From Lactarius indigo (taxonomy: Eukaryota > Basidiomycota > Agaricomycetes > Russulales > Russulaceae): a DNA stretch of 64,000 nucleotides. Numbering within the stretch: the first letter of the stretch is position 1; each line of letters begins with the position of its first letter. Positions 22,401-34,690 of the stretch are shown here, piece by piece. The notes under the pieces are model-generated. The model ran no database searches, was not told the DNA's origin, and saw only the letters and a program-made list of their open reading frames with translations. The stretch covers positions 434,001-498,000 of the forward strand of contig JAFKAC010000026.1 in the NCBI GenBank assembly GCA_025766275.1, written 5' to 3'. Both the position numbers and the translations under genes were made by a program.

Positions 22401-24273
22401 GACCATGCAACCCCATTACATCTTGCGTCCTCTTACGGGATACTCGAGGTCGCTCGACTGCTGCTCGACCATGATGCGAAAGCCGACAGGGAGAACGTTC
22501 AGGGCGAGATGCCTCTACATCTAGTTTCACAACACGTGCCGTACAGCAACGGAAATTCCGACGTCGCACGACTTCTACTAAAACTCGGCATGGACGTGAA
22601 CGCACGAGACAAGTCCCAGGCAACCCCTTTACACTTCGCGTGTTTCCGTGGGCACTTCGATACGGCATTGGTGTTGCTCAACCATGGAGCTGAAGTCAAC
22701 GCGCAGAACGCTGATGGCCAGACCCCATTGCACCGTGCTGTAAATTCTTGCGCATACTATAATGCCCGTGTTGCACAGCTAATGTTGGAGCGCGGCGTGG
22801 ACGTGAATGCACGAGACAAGGACTGGGCAACCCCGTTACATTTGGTATCTCCCTTCTACTCGGCGGAGGTTGTTCAGGTGCTACTTTACCATGGTGCCGA
22901 AGCCGACGCACAGAACGCAGACGGCCGGACCCCATTACACTGTTTATCGCAATGTTCACATATCCGCCACCTTCATAACTTCGCGCGGCTATTGTTGAAA
23001 CACGGCGTGGACGTAAACGCACAAGACAAATCCCAAGCAACCCCGTTACATTTTGCATCCCAGCGTGGGCTTGTTGATGTCGCCGAGGCGCTGCTCGACC
23101 ACGGGGCAAGCGCGAATGCGGAAGACATCTGGGGCCAGACACCATTTGTTATGATCCGACGCTTCGGACCTAACCCACAGTATGTCTCCACCCTGCCTTC
23201 CCCTTCTGTACCATACCTTGTTACCAAAGGAGCTACTATTACTAGTGGCGCTGTTTCTTTGATCCGAACTTCTGCTTACTCCGTTTAGTTTCTTTGATAT
23301 TGTGAGGACTTGTGTTCATGTTGTTTGGAACCCTGTCCTATATAAACCTGTACCATAGACCGTAGGAAGCCAGACTTGGCTTCGTTTGCAATCTAGCAAT
23401 CTTGTCTCCGTACTTTGGTGTGACCTCGCCTTATCCCTCTCTTCTTGTGCATCCCCTACCTCAGTCCCTAACCAGGACACTTCGAAGTCTTTGCAGTTGA
23501 ACTATATCAACGCGTTACACCTGTTATACTCTGTGCACTAGCAAGATCAAGTGTAGAGAAGTGTTAGACACTTCGGACGAGGAGTCCTACATTACAGAGT
23601 AGTGCTGCACCTTGTGCCACACTTTTATCACTCGTATTTCATAGCAATAAGACAACAGAGGTCTTCGCTTGATACCTGTGTAATTCAGAACCTTTAGAAC
23701 CCACGCCCCTGCTAGGGCGTAACACCATTACACCGAGTATCACAGTGCCTAGACCATCCTGGTGAACACTCTTCCCGTGTTGTGCGGCTATTGTTGGAGC
23801 GCGGCGTAAACGTGAACGCACGAGACGAAGAACAGGCAACCCCATTACATTTAGCATCCTACTATGGGAATGCCGGTGTCGCAGAGCTACTTGACCATGG
23901 GGCATGGGTTAACGGGGAGGATATCCGAGGCCAAACACCCCTACACCGATTACTACTAGGAAATAACGACTATCACAGTTTCACGAAGGCGGAGTCGTGG
24001 GATCGAAAAAGCTATCCAGACAGAGCTGTTCGTCTCGCACGGCGATTACTGGAGCGCGGCGCGGATGTGAATGCACAAAACGGAGACCGCGAAACCCCGT
24101 TACACCTGGCGTCACGTCTTCGGTTACTCGAGATGGCGCAAACCCTTCTTGAGCTCGGTGCCGACATCAATGTGAAGAACTTGGATGGAAAGTCGGCTTT
24201 GCAGCTTGCTTCTGGGAGAAAGAGGAAGGCAATGAAACGATTGTTGTTGGGATGCTCTAACAACCAGGCGTGA
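19498..24273 (+). pseudogene. NLR-1: Goodbye-NACHT-ankyrin STAND receptor, broken
   Basis: Exons from 19498: to 19536, 19585-19758, 19810-19869, 19927-20085, 20139-20820, then 20876-24273 with a solo LTR inside. The N-terminal half of the Goodbye domain is missing because KDZ-1 ends here; ATKAMKQGR and FLKKLVGRNDIED remain. The NACHT domain has a P-loop GKPGSGKS, FYFDFRD and a Walker-B-like YIILDALDECP, then TSRWENDI and SHFSVKEYL. About eighteen ankyrin repeats follow (TPLHLAS...LLLEHGADVNA), in an alternating two-repeat pattern. Defects are the 5' loss, TGA at 20441-20443 (NLR-3 has CAA at the aligned codon), and the solo LTR at 23147-23724, after which the frame resumes exactly. The family acts as cytosolic receptors in fungal self/non-self recognition (family knowledge). 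Ligand unknown. Confidence 0.88.
23147..23724 (+). mobile_element. Solo LTR inserted in the ankyrin region of NLR-1
   Basis: A 578-bp segment beginning TGTTAT and ending GTAACA is flanked by the duplication CCATT at 23142-23146 and 23725-23729. Removing it and one duplicate restores an ankyrin TPLHR motif in frame. It contains TATATAA near 23338. It does not resemble the LTRs of the three complete retrotransposons here. Confidence 0.88.
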
Positions 24274-27200
24274 TAAATAGTCGTGATGGGCCTGCTCTAC
24301 GATACATCAGTGTAGAAACGTTGCTTTTTTCGACATATTTAATCAGATACACAGATAGTAGGTAGTAGGTGTATATGGAATGTATTGAAGATCTTGCAGG
24401 TCACCTCTGCTCGACCTGCCCATTCACGAAAACGTTGTCGTTGCCCCTATCGCCGCTCATGACGACCATGCTCCATCAACAACCCAATAGGGAGCAAGGA
24501 TCAACGCATCCCATGTCACGTAACTTGGTGGGGCTCTAACTGTATGTAGCATCACCATTGGCGCCTGGTGGCTCACTGGAGAAGATGCAAGCGCGGGTAA
24601 TAAATGGCCTGGTCAAACGCCCCACGAGAATGGATGGGGTGAATAACGCCGCAAGGCAGAAACCACTGCACTAGTGCGATGCGCGGCACGCGGAATTACG
24701 TGAGGGAGAAGCGAAGTGTCATCTGTATGGGTCGGCTTAGTCGGGAAGGGAACGAGAAGTAGTGAGTGCCAGTGGCGGTAGATAGAAGACGCACGTCGAG
24801 TATATTTGCCGAACCCTAGCGAGGAATTGCTCGTCAGCCGATGGCTGACCTGCGTCGGGCGCTGTCTGTTGGGAGAAACGAGAGGAGGGCGAAAGAGAGA
24901 TTAACGAGGGAGAGTAGTCCTTGAGGGGAAATGGTGTGATGTGGACTGCGCTGCGCAGTGCTTACGCTTGAGAGTTGGCGAATGCAAACATTTTTCGTCC
25001 CTGACGGATGTACGAATCTGACTTTTGTCAGTGGAGCCCCGGAGCGGCACGGGCGTGCACTGTGTCGCCCATCTCCGCCATTTCACAAAGGTAATGCATC
25101 GCATGCATCACAGTGTCACCACCGGAGCCGCCGACACGGAACAAATCATGCAGGAGTAGAGGAGCCCAGGGCAAACGTACGCTGTGAGAAGACACATGAG
25201 TGAAGAAGTGCGACCACGCAAGTACGGGAAAAACCCCCACGCTTTTCATCTGCTCAGCGCTCGGCGCATGGGACATTGTCACCCTCTCCACCAGCTACAC
25301 TATCGCTGCCCTCTCTTTCGCCCAAACGAATATGCCAGACATAGATTTCACATCCGGGGATGAGTGGAACAGATATTGGTTGCCATATACTATACTCACC
25401 TGTTTCGGTTTCCTCCCTCACACAGACTGCCAGGACATGTAAACATTGGGTTGCGTAGCTGACACGTCGTGGAGGCAAAGGCGATGTCGGTCATGGATCA
25501 AGCCGGAAATGCGGACCAAGGTCAGTGTCCTTGGATTTCCAGGATTCGGTGCCAATGGTTGGCTGGGGACCCGATGCCTTGCAGAGGCAAGAAGAGGCCT
25601 ACCAAATGGCAGATAAGGTGATTACTCGTTGAGTAGATGTACAGAGAGTAAAGAAGACCATTTGAATGCCATTCCATTTATGTGAGAGAGAACCAGAACG
25701 GGAGAGACAACGCACTCTTCAACGGACCAAGCTAATAAATAAATACGGGGCCCTGCTTCTGGAGTGCCGATGTTGGGTCGGAGAACAATGGTAAGAATTG
25801 CGGAGAGGAGGTAGCCTATTCCTATTTTCAGGTGAGCAATGAGAGGGAACAGCCCTATTTGAGCTTAGATTGCTTGATTAGAACCGACATGACACTCGTC
25901 GAACGAGAAGATGGTGGTCTGTCGGAGGGACGGTTTGGCCCGCGGACACCGGTTGTTGCATTCAAATGAGATCCCGCTTTTAAATACAGTAGCTAACCCA
26001 CTTATAAGCTATTTATAACCTTCCCACGACAATTCCCGTTCACATTGGCTCCAGCTCTACTTCTTACATTACAACGTGTGCGACGAGTAACTACCGCTGT
26101 AAAACAAGCTGTATAACACATGTATCGTGGTTTGAGGTGGTTGCAATGGCATCGATAGGACAAAACGATTTTGGGACCGTCGAACGTTGAAGACTTGTGC
26201 TGATCTGCGATAACGTTAACTTAATTTTGGAATGCACCCGACTTACCTATCCCCAGGCCATGGAGAGTAATACCGACCCACAAAGTAATTCAGATGTGAC
26301 GACGCCATATCCTCTGGTATGCAACTTCTTTCGTGTTCATGACCCCATTTCCCTTCTGCCGTAAGCCCGACCGGCACCAGCAAGTACCAAAGATAACTCG
26401 CAACGTACCATTCAGACTTGCGAAAAACAAGATGAGTCGTGGGCTTGCTATGGCTGCGGTCACCGCGGCTGCCACAGGTGGAGAGATGTCGTGCGGTGTC
26501 AAGACGACCGTGTGACCTTCGAGCCCTTCCACTTTTGCGCGGATGAAACTTCTACGTCATGCGAGAGCTTGATCTGTGGTATTCCGTCATGGCACCACCC
26601 GGGGAGAGCCGCGGGAAACCTGAAGCCCCGTGAACTCGTATGCTCACCCATACGTCCTTGGTGGCACCCTGCCTGATCAGAGCACCCCAGAAATCCGTCA
26701 AGAGCAGCGTGGATTGGGAATGATATGCGGGATTGCTCGACGTGGAGGTGCCGGCAGCAGCTGCTAGCGATTGGAAGATAATGGGTGAGAAGGAGCAAGG
26801 AGGGTCGACAATCATCGCGTGATGGGATGTTGTTTTCGCTTAAGTTTACAAATACATAGGAATTCTGGCACGGAACATAATGTCTACAAACGCAGGCCCG
26901 TGTCACTCCGGTGATTGATTGAAACAAACAAAGCATGAGGGTTGACACGTTGACGTCCTTGAGGATAATCGTGAACAAAACTCAGAGGTCACCCTGGTAC
27001 GCACCTAAAAGTCTGATCCCGGCCGTTGTCCTCGCTCGTGGTGACCATCACTCGCTCTACCACTCCTTTGGTGCGCGCAACACCTAGTGAGCGTATATGC
27101 TCTCCTCCAGTCGGTCGCAAGACTGTTCTTGCAGAGTACCAATGGCCTCCGATGACCACCTTCCGACTGGGGTATCCTGGTATTGGTGCTGGCAATTCGA

Positions 27201-27440
27201 GTTGAGGGGCCAGTGCCTTAAATTCCTACGAGGGCTGGACGAATGCTTTCAGACCACAGATGGGACGCGTACAACAGATGCGCACTAGAGGGACAGTAGT
27301 AAGATGCCATTCACATCTGTGAGAGGAAACGAACGGGAACGAAGGGGGGAGAGAAAAGGCGTGTTGAGGACTTTGAGAAGGGGCCACGGGATCTGGTTGA
27401 ACCAGTCCGGATACTGATGAGCGCCTGTTTCAATCAAACC
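24274..27440. other. 3.2-kb interval without a recognised gene
   Basis: Only short, shadow-like open frames occur on both strands. A stretch near 26330-26520 has diverged similarity to the end of the window (about 63830-64000; shared CACCG(T/C)GGCTGCCA and AGAG(A/G)). This suggests the flanks of the receptor genes were duplicated too. GC content is higher than in the neighbouring repeat arrays. Confidence 0.4.
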
Positions 27441-27562
27441 GTCATGCGTGCTGTGCGAAAGGCTGTGCGCGCTACCTACGCACGTTCCCACCTGAGAAAC
27501 GTGGCCCTCGGCTCGCATTTTCGACCTACACTCTTATCGAACTCAAAGTCACCAGAAATACG
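27441..27562 (+). promoter_or_regulatory. Upstream region shared by NLR-2 and NLR-3
   Basis: About 120 bp upstream of the NLR-2 ATG is nearly identical to 61415-61536 upstream of NLR-3, starting GTCATGCGTGCTGTGCG in both. It is probably promoter or 5' leader. The homology begins exactly where the KDZ-2 right end stops in the NLR-3 copy. Confidence 0.5.
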
Positions 27563-28809
27563 ATGTCAACCAGTCTCCAGCCGTCTTCCTCCACTCCAAA
27601 CTTGCACCCGATCTTCGAGAAGGTTCTCAAAGAGTACAAGAAGAAGACCAGAAAGGAACTTTCTACCCACCCACTCGCAGCGGAGATACGAGGCTGTGAT
27701 TCAATTGAGGCCATCCTCACCGTACTTCAAGGGAAAGCCAACGAACTCAATCAATCTCAGAGCAGCGACGAGCGACTCACAAAATGGCTTACGCCAACCG
27801 TGAATGTCCTCAACGCGCTCTCTTCCACCCTTGGCGAGGGTGTTGGCACAGTAAGTCCCAGCGTATTACCTGACTATCGCTTGTGTCCTAACGTCAATTT
27901 CAGGTATTTCCTCCAACCAAAATTATATTTTCCGTGATGAGTATCCTCCTCGTAGTGAGTTGACCCTCCGCGTAGGCTTTGATAACCCATGATAACCCCC
28001 CATTTCCAATAGGCAGCAAAGGGTACCGCCGCGAGCCGTGATGTGCTTATCGAGCTCTTCGAGAGAATCGAAAACTTTTTTGTATGCCTCCAGACCCACA
28101 TCGAAGTCCCGCCAACAGCACAGATGGCGAATGTGATGGGGAAAGTTATGGCTGAAGTGCTGTCTATGCTTGCCGTCGCGACGAAGGTGATGTACCAAAG
28201 CCGAAAGAGTTAGTTCACCTTCGCCGCCGAGCTTTCCCTCTCTGAAATTCGCCCAGAAACATTTCTTAAGAGGCTTGTGGGAAGGAATGATATCGAGGAC
28301 GCATTGGTGAAGTTGGATAAATTGGAACAGGGGGAGCTCCGGATGGTGTCTGCGCAAGTGTTAAAGGACACCAGTGATATCAAAGACGGTGCGTAGCTCT
28401 TTTGCCTTGCGGTACAATTCATGCCGAACCTCTTCGAATTAGATACGAAGGAAACAAAGGTCATGGTCCAGCAGATCGTCGGCGATGTTACCTCCCGCGA
28501 ATGTTCGTATTGTCATGACCTCACCACGAATACTTGTAAAAGCTCACACGCCAATTCTAGGGGAGCGATTCAGAGGATGGCTCACTCCGCCTGATCCGTC
28601 GACAAACCACGCCAACGTGTGCAGCGCCCAGCACGAAAGAACCGCAGCCTGGGTTTTCAACGAGCATATATTTAAGGAGTGGGAGTCGTCCCAGTCGGGA
28701 TCGTTGTTGTGGATTCATGGCAATGGTGTGAATGTTCTCACCGCAGAGTCCACATCTCACTGACTACTCCCACCTTCGTAGCGGGTTCGGGAAAGAGCAT
28801 CCTCTGGTT
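27563..28809 (+). pseudogene. NLR-2: Goodbye-NACHT receptor gene, cut at the P-loop exon by FB-2
   Basis: Exons 27563-27850, 27904-27954, 28013-28208, 28257-28388, 28443-28502, 28561-28725 and 28782-28809. Phases match those of NLR-3. The first four exons encode a complete Goodbye domain (HPLAAEIRGCDSIEAILTVL, TVNVLNAL, GEGVGTVFPPTK, LIELFERIENFF, FLKRLVGRNDIED). The last exon encodes only GSGKSILW before the foldback element begins. The first 96 residues differ from NLR-3 at five positions, so the duplication is recent. Exon 4 is 21 bases shorter than in NLR-3, in frame. No NACHT or repeat domain follows, so the gene is non-functional as a full receptor. A truncated Goodbye-only product is possible. 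Confidence 0.82.
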
Positions 28810-29091
28810 CAGCCAATGATCCGGCATGACTTCCATAACTGATGGGCCAACCGATGGTGAGAATCTTTGATATGTCATGGGCCAGCCGACGTCGGCCGAC
28901 AGCAAAGAATCTCCCAAGACTCATGAGTCAACCGACATCGGCTCGGACGGACAAAATGTATAAATATCTCCGAGTCCGAGAACATATCTCGGACGGATAG
29001 TTAAGAACCACATCCAAGAATGTATCTCGGACAGATGGCTAAGAACCATGTCTGAGAATGTATCTTGGCCAGATGGTGAAGATACCTCGGA

Positions 29092-30575
29092 CATGTACCA
29101 GACCAATATGTCCAAGATTATGTTCACATACTGGAGGGTATGAACATGTATGGGTGTCCGAGATATCTAGGACATGTTATGGACCAATAGGTCCAAGATT
29201 ATATAGGTGTATTGGAGGGTATTAACATGTATGGGTGTCCGAGATATCTCGGACATGCTTCGGACCAATATGTCTGAGATTATGTCCATATACTGGAGGG
29301 TATAAACATTTATGGGTGTCTGAGATATCTCGGACATGCTTCGGACCAATATGTCCGAGATTATGTGCACATACTGGAGGGTATCAACATGTATGGATGT
29401 CCGAGATATCTCGGACATGCTTCGGACCAATATGTCTGAGATTACATCCACATATTAGAGGGTATTAACATGTATGGGTGTCCAAGATATCTCGGACATG
29501 CTTCGGACCAATATGTCCAAGATTATGTCCATATACTGGAGGGTATAAACATTTATGGGTGTCTGAGATATCTCGGACATGCTTCAGACCAATATGTCCG
29601 AGATTATGTCCACATACTGGAGGGTATTAACATGTATGGGTGTCCGAGATATCTCGGACATGCTTTGGACCAATATGTCCGAGATTACATCCACATATTA
29701 GAGGGTATAAACATGTATGGGTGTCCAAAAAATCTCGGACATGCTTCGGACCAATATGTCCGAGATTACGTCCACATACTGGAGGATATTAACATGTATA
29801 TGTGTCCAAGATATCTCGGACATGTTATGGACCAATAGGTCCAAGATTATATAGGTGTACTAGAGGGTATAAACATGTATGGGTGTCCAAAAATCTCGGA
29901 CATGCTTCGGACCAATATGTCCGAGATTACATCCACATACTGGAGGGTATTAACATGTATGGGTGTCTGAGATATCTCAGACATGCTTTGGACCAATATG
30001 TCCGAGATTACATCCACATATTAGAGGGTATTAACATGTATGGGTGTCTGAGATATCTTGGACATGCTTCGGACCAATATGTCTGAGATTATGTCCACAT
30101 ACTGGAGGGTATTAACATGTATGGGTGTCCAAGATATCTCGGACATGCTTCGGACCAATAGGTCCGAGACTATATAGGTGTACTGGAGGTTATTAACATG
30201 TATGGGTGTCCGAGATATCTCGGACATGCTTCGGACCAATATGTCCGAGATTACATCCACATATTAGAGGGTATTAACATGTATGGGTGTCTGAGATATC
30301 TCAGACATGCTTCAGACCAATATGTCCGAGATTACGTCCACATACTGGAGGGTATTAACATGTATATGTGTCCAAGATATCTCGGACATGCTTCGGACCA
30401 ATATGTCCAAGATTATATAGTAGGTGTACTGGAGGGTATAAACATGTATGGGTGTTCAAGATATCTCAGACATGTTCCAGACCAATATGTCCAAGATTAT
30501 GTGCACATACTAAAGGGTATTAACATGTATGGATGTCCAAGATATTTTGGACATGTTCTGGAGCAATACATTATG
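29092..30575 (+). repeat. 81-bp array, left arm of FB-2
   Basis: About eighteen 81-bp units with the same TCCGAGATATCTCGGA palindrome as FB-1. Open frames through the array are by-products of the 27-codon unit. Confidence 0.85.
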
Positions 30576-30954
30576 TGGGTGTGCTGGAGTTTATCAGGCA
30601 GGAAACACTTCAAGGCTTTGTGGAAGTCATCAAGTGTAGAAATGGTTGAGTGGAGCTTACACTGTGACACTGGATGTGTCAAGTCATAACAAAGAGAACT
30701 TACTAAATACTCTGAAATGAATGGAAATGACACATACTGTCCTTTGTGCCTGATCAATTAGACTAATAACTAATAATAAAGGGAGTGTACATGTTCCAAT
30801 CAAGTAACATGGGGTAATCATTACAATGGGAGAGAACATAATAAGTACACATACATAAGCCTTGGCTGTGGAAACAATTCATGCAGAATATATCTATGGG
30901 GTCCTAGTCTCTGAATGCATACACATGGCTAGACACTCTAGGCTAATCATCCAG

Positions 30955-31985
30955 AGATATCTTGGACACCTGTACATGTTTATACCCTCTGGTATACCCA
31001 CATAATCTCAGACATATTGCTCTGGAACATGTCTGAGATATCTCAAACACCTATACATGTTTATACCCTCCAGTACACCTATATAATCTCGGACCTATTG
31101 GTCCATAACATGTCTGAGATATCTTGGACACCCATACATGTTAATACCCTCTAATATGTGGACATAATCTCGGACATATTGGTCCGAAGCATGTCTGAGA
31201 TATCTTGGACACCCATACATGTTAATACCCTCCAGTATGTGGATGTAATCTCGGACATATTGGTCCGAAGCATGTCCGAGATTTTTTGGACACCCATACA
31301 TGTTTATACCCTCTAATATGTGGATGTAATCTCGGACATATTGGTCTGAAGCATGTCCGAGATATCTTGGACACCCATACATGTTTATACCCTCCAGTAC
31401 ACCTATATAGTCTCGGACCTATTGGTCTGAAGCATGTCTGAGATTTTTTGGACACCCATACATGTTTATACCCTCTAATATGTGGATGTAATCTCGGACA
31501 TATTGGTCTGAAGCATGTCCGAGATATCTCGGACACCCATACATGTTTATACCCTCTAATATGTGGATGTAATCTCGGACATATTGTTCCGAAGCATGTC
31601 CGAGATATCTCGGACACCCATACATGTTAATACCCTCTAATATGTGGATGTAATCTCGGACATATTGGTCCGAAGCATGTCCGAGATATCTCGGACACCC
31701 ATACATGTTAATACCCTCCAGTATGTGGATGTAATCTCGGACATATTGGTCCGAAGCATGTCCGAGATATCTCGGACACCCATACATGTTAATACCCTCC
31801 AGTATGTGGATATAATCTCGGACATATTGGTCTGAAGCATGTCTGAGATATCTTGGACACCCATACATGTTAATACCCTCCAGTATGTGGACGTAATCTC
31901 GGACATATTGGTCCGAAGCATGTCCGAGATATCTCGGACACCCATACATGTTTATACCCTCTGGCACACCCATATAATCTTGGAT
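30955..31985 (-). repeat. 81-bp array, right arm of FB-2 (inverted)
   Basis: About twelve to thirteen units in opposite orientation. This arm is four units longer than the corresponding FB-1 arm, measured by offset of matching positions (324 bp). Confidence 0.85.
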
Positions 31986-32479
31986 GTGCTCCTCCAGAAC
32001 ATGTGCAATTTCCTTGGACCTGCAGATGTTTATACATCCCACTCCATTATACACATATGGTCTTGGAGTGCTTCCTTCAGTTCCATCTCTCCACTAATGA
32101 TTTCTAGATATCTGAAAATCCCTGTGCACTCCCATATCTACTCCTTCGGACCACAACTCCGGAGTAAATGTCTCTGAGCCGACATCGGCTGGCCCATGAG
32201 TTTTGGAGGAATCTCCTGCATCGGCCGACATCGGCTGGCCCATCAGCCAATGATCAGCGATGGCTTATATGATTGATACCCCCAACCGACGGTGAGAATC
32301 TTGAATACTTGATACTCAGCCGGCGCCGGCCGACGGCGGAGATTCCCCCATAACTGATAGTCCAACCGACGTCGGGTGGGAGTTCCGACTAACTCCGGAC
32401 CACTGCGGACTTTGGAATTGCAGTTTTAAGCAAGTATATATGTACAGTTCATTCAATTGCATATGGCAATGATCAGGCA

Positions 32480-32815
32480 TATGGGAACAGTGAATTAATC
32501 CACTTAGATATGTGTGGCAAGGTGCAAGTATATCAGAAGCTTATAATTACAGGAAAGTCCGATAAAATGAATAAAGCATTATTGATGCATGTGAGGGCAA
32601 TGGAATAGAACGGAAACTCCGATTGTATGAATACAGTGATCATAATAATGGTGAACATCCAATATGGTGAGGAACATCCAATAAAATGAATGGAGCATTA
32701 TTGATGCATGTGAGGGCAATGGAATAGAATGGAAAATCCGATTGTATAAATACAGTGGTCATAATAATGGTGAACATCCAATATGGTGAGGAACATCCGA
32801 TAAAATGAATGGAGC
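32480..32815. repeat. Direct repeat of about 125 bp inside the FB-3 arm
   Basis: Two to three copies of a unit with GAACATCCAATATGGTGAGG and TGATGCATGTGAGGGCAATG. Mirrored in the other arm near 37215-37550. Confidence 0.65.
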
Positions 32816-33289
32816 ATCATCCATGCATATGAGAACACTGAGACATTAACATAATGGTGTTGGATATCCCCACAATAGTATGGGACATCCCTACAATGGT
32901 ATTGAATGTCCTTACAATGTGCAGGACATATTGACAGAATGTGGGATATCCTGATGGATGATGTTGGACATCCCCATAATGGGATAGGACATCCCTACAA
33001 TGGTGTTGGATGTCCCGACAGATAGTGTGGGACATCCCCACAATGATGTAGGAGATCCCAAGGGAGATCCTCACAATGGTGTAGGACATCCCCATAATGG
33101 TGTTGGATATCTCTGCAATGGTGTCGGATGTCCCGACATATAGTGTGGGACATCCCCACAATGGTATGAGATGTTCATACAATGATATGGGACATCTCTG
33201 TAATGGTGTTGGATGTTCCTGTAATGATGTAGGACATTCCTATGATGGTGTGGGACATCCTTACAATTATGTGGGACATGTTCATAGAT

Positions 33290-34690
33290 GATGTGGAATA
33301 TCCTCACAATGGCATGGGAGATCCCTATAATGGTGTAGGACATCCCCCTGTTGGTGTTGGATGTCCTGACAGATCGTGTGGGACATCCTCACAATGGTAT
33401 GGGAGGCTCATACAATGATATGGGACATCCCTGTAATGGTGTCAGATGTCCCTGTAATGATATGGGACATCCCTGTAATGGTGTCGGATGTCCCTGTAAT
33501 GATGTAGGACATCCTCATAATGGTGCGGGACATCCTTACAATTATGTGGGACATGTTCATAGATGATGTGAGATATCCTCACAATGGCATGGGACATCCC
33601 TATAATGGTGTTAGATATCCCTGGAATGGTGTTGGATGTCCCGACATATAGTGTGGGACATCCCTGCAATGGTATGGGATGTTCATACAATGATATGGGA
33701 CATCCCTGTAATGGTGTTGGATGTCCCTGTAATGGTGTAAGACATCCTTACAATTATATGGGACATGTTCATTGATGATGTGGAATATCCTCAGAATGGC
33801 ATGGGAGATCCCTATAATGGTGTAGGACATCCCCCTGTTGGTGTTGGATGTCCTGACAGATCGTGTGGGACATCCTCACAATGGTATGGGATGTTCATAC
33901 AATGATATGGGACATCCCTGTAATGGTGTCGGATGTCCCAACATATAGTGTGGGACATCCCCACAATGGTATGAGGGGTTCATACAATGATATGGGACAT
34001 CCCTGTAATGGTGTCGGATGTCCCTGTAATGGTGTAAGACATCCTTACAATTATGTGGGACATGTTCATAGATGATGTGGAATATCCTCACAATGGCATG
34101 GGACATCCCTATAATGGTGTAGGACATCCCCCTGTTGGTGTTGGATGTCCTGACAGATCGTGTGGGACATCCTCACAATGGTATGGGATGTTCATACAAT
34201 GATATGGGACATCCCTGTAATGGTGTCGGATGTCCCGACATATAGTGTGGGACATCCCCACAATGGTATGAGGGGTTCATACAATGATATGGGACATCCC
34301 TGTAATGGTGTCGGATGTCCCTGTAATGGTGTAAGACATCCTTACAATTATGTGGGACATGTTCATAGATGATGTGGAATATCCTCACAATGGCATGGGA
34401 CATCCCTATAATGGTGTAGGACATCCCCCTGTTGGTGTTGGATGTCCTGACAGATCATGTGGGACATCCTCACAATGGTATGGGATGTTCATACAATGAT
34501 ATGGGACATCCCTGTAATGGTGTCGGATGTCCCGACATATAGTGTGGGACATCCCCACAATGGTATGAGAGGTTTATACAATGATATGGGACATCCCTGT
34601 AATGGTGTCGGATGTCCCTGTAATGATGTAGGACATCCTTATAATGGTGTGAGACATCCTTACAATTATGTGGGACATGTTCATTAATGA
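33290..34690. repeat. 297-bp higher-order repeats in the left half of FB-3
   Basis: Units beginning at 33863, 34160 and 34457 are spaced exactly 297 bp and are nearly identical. Each is made of about 30-bp GGGACATCC/GGATGTCCC subunits. The right half has fewer copies, which is why the palindrome loses register toward its centre. Confidence 0.75.

Larger units (their letters stand above)
28811..32243. mobile_element. Foldback element FB-2, inverted copy of FB-1, right end truncated
   Basis: The left end AGCCAATGATCC corresponds to the reverse complement of the FB-1 right end. The interior repeats FB-1 in reverse: array, central spacer (30560-30955), inverted array. The right end stops about 66 bp short of the FB-1 terminus, at the shared word GGCCCAT, and is joined directly to the next element. 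The left flank is NLR-2 coding sequence; the 8-mer TCTGGTTC (28803-28810) would be one half of the duplication, but its partner was not found. Confidence 0.8.

Noticed and set aside
23147..23288. C-terminal tail of the ankyrin protein
   Set aside because: This is solo LTR sequence; the true ankyrin frame resumes after 23729.
24901..25442. Small proteins in the interval right of NLR-1
   Set aside because: Short overlapping frames on both strands without motifs, splice support or repeats.
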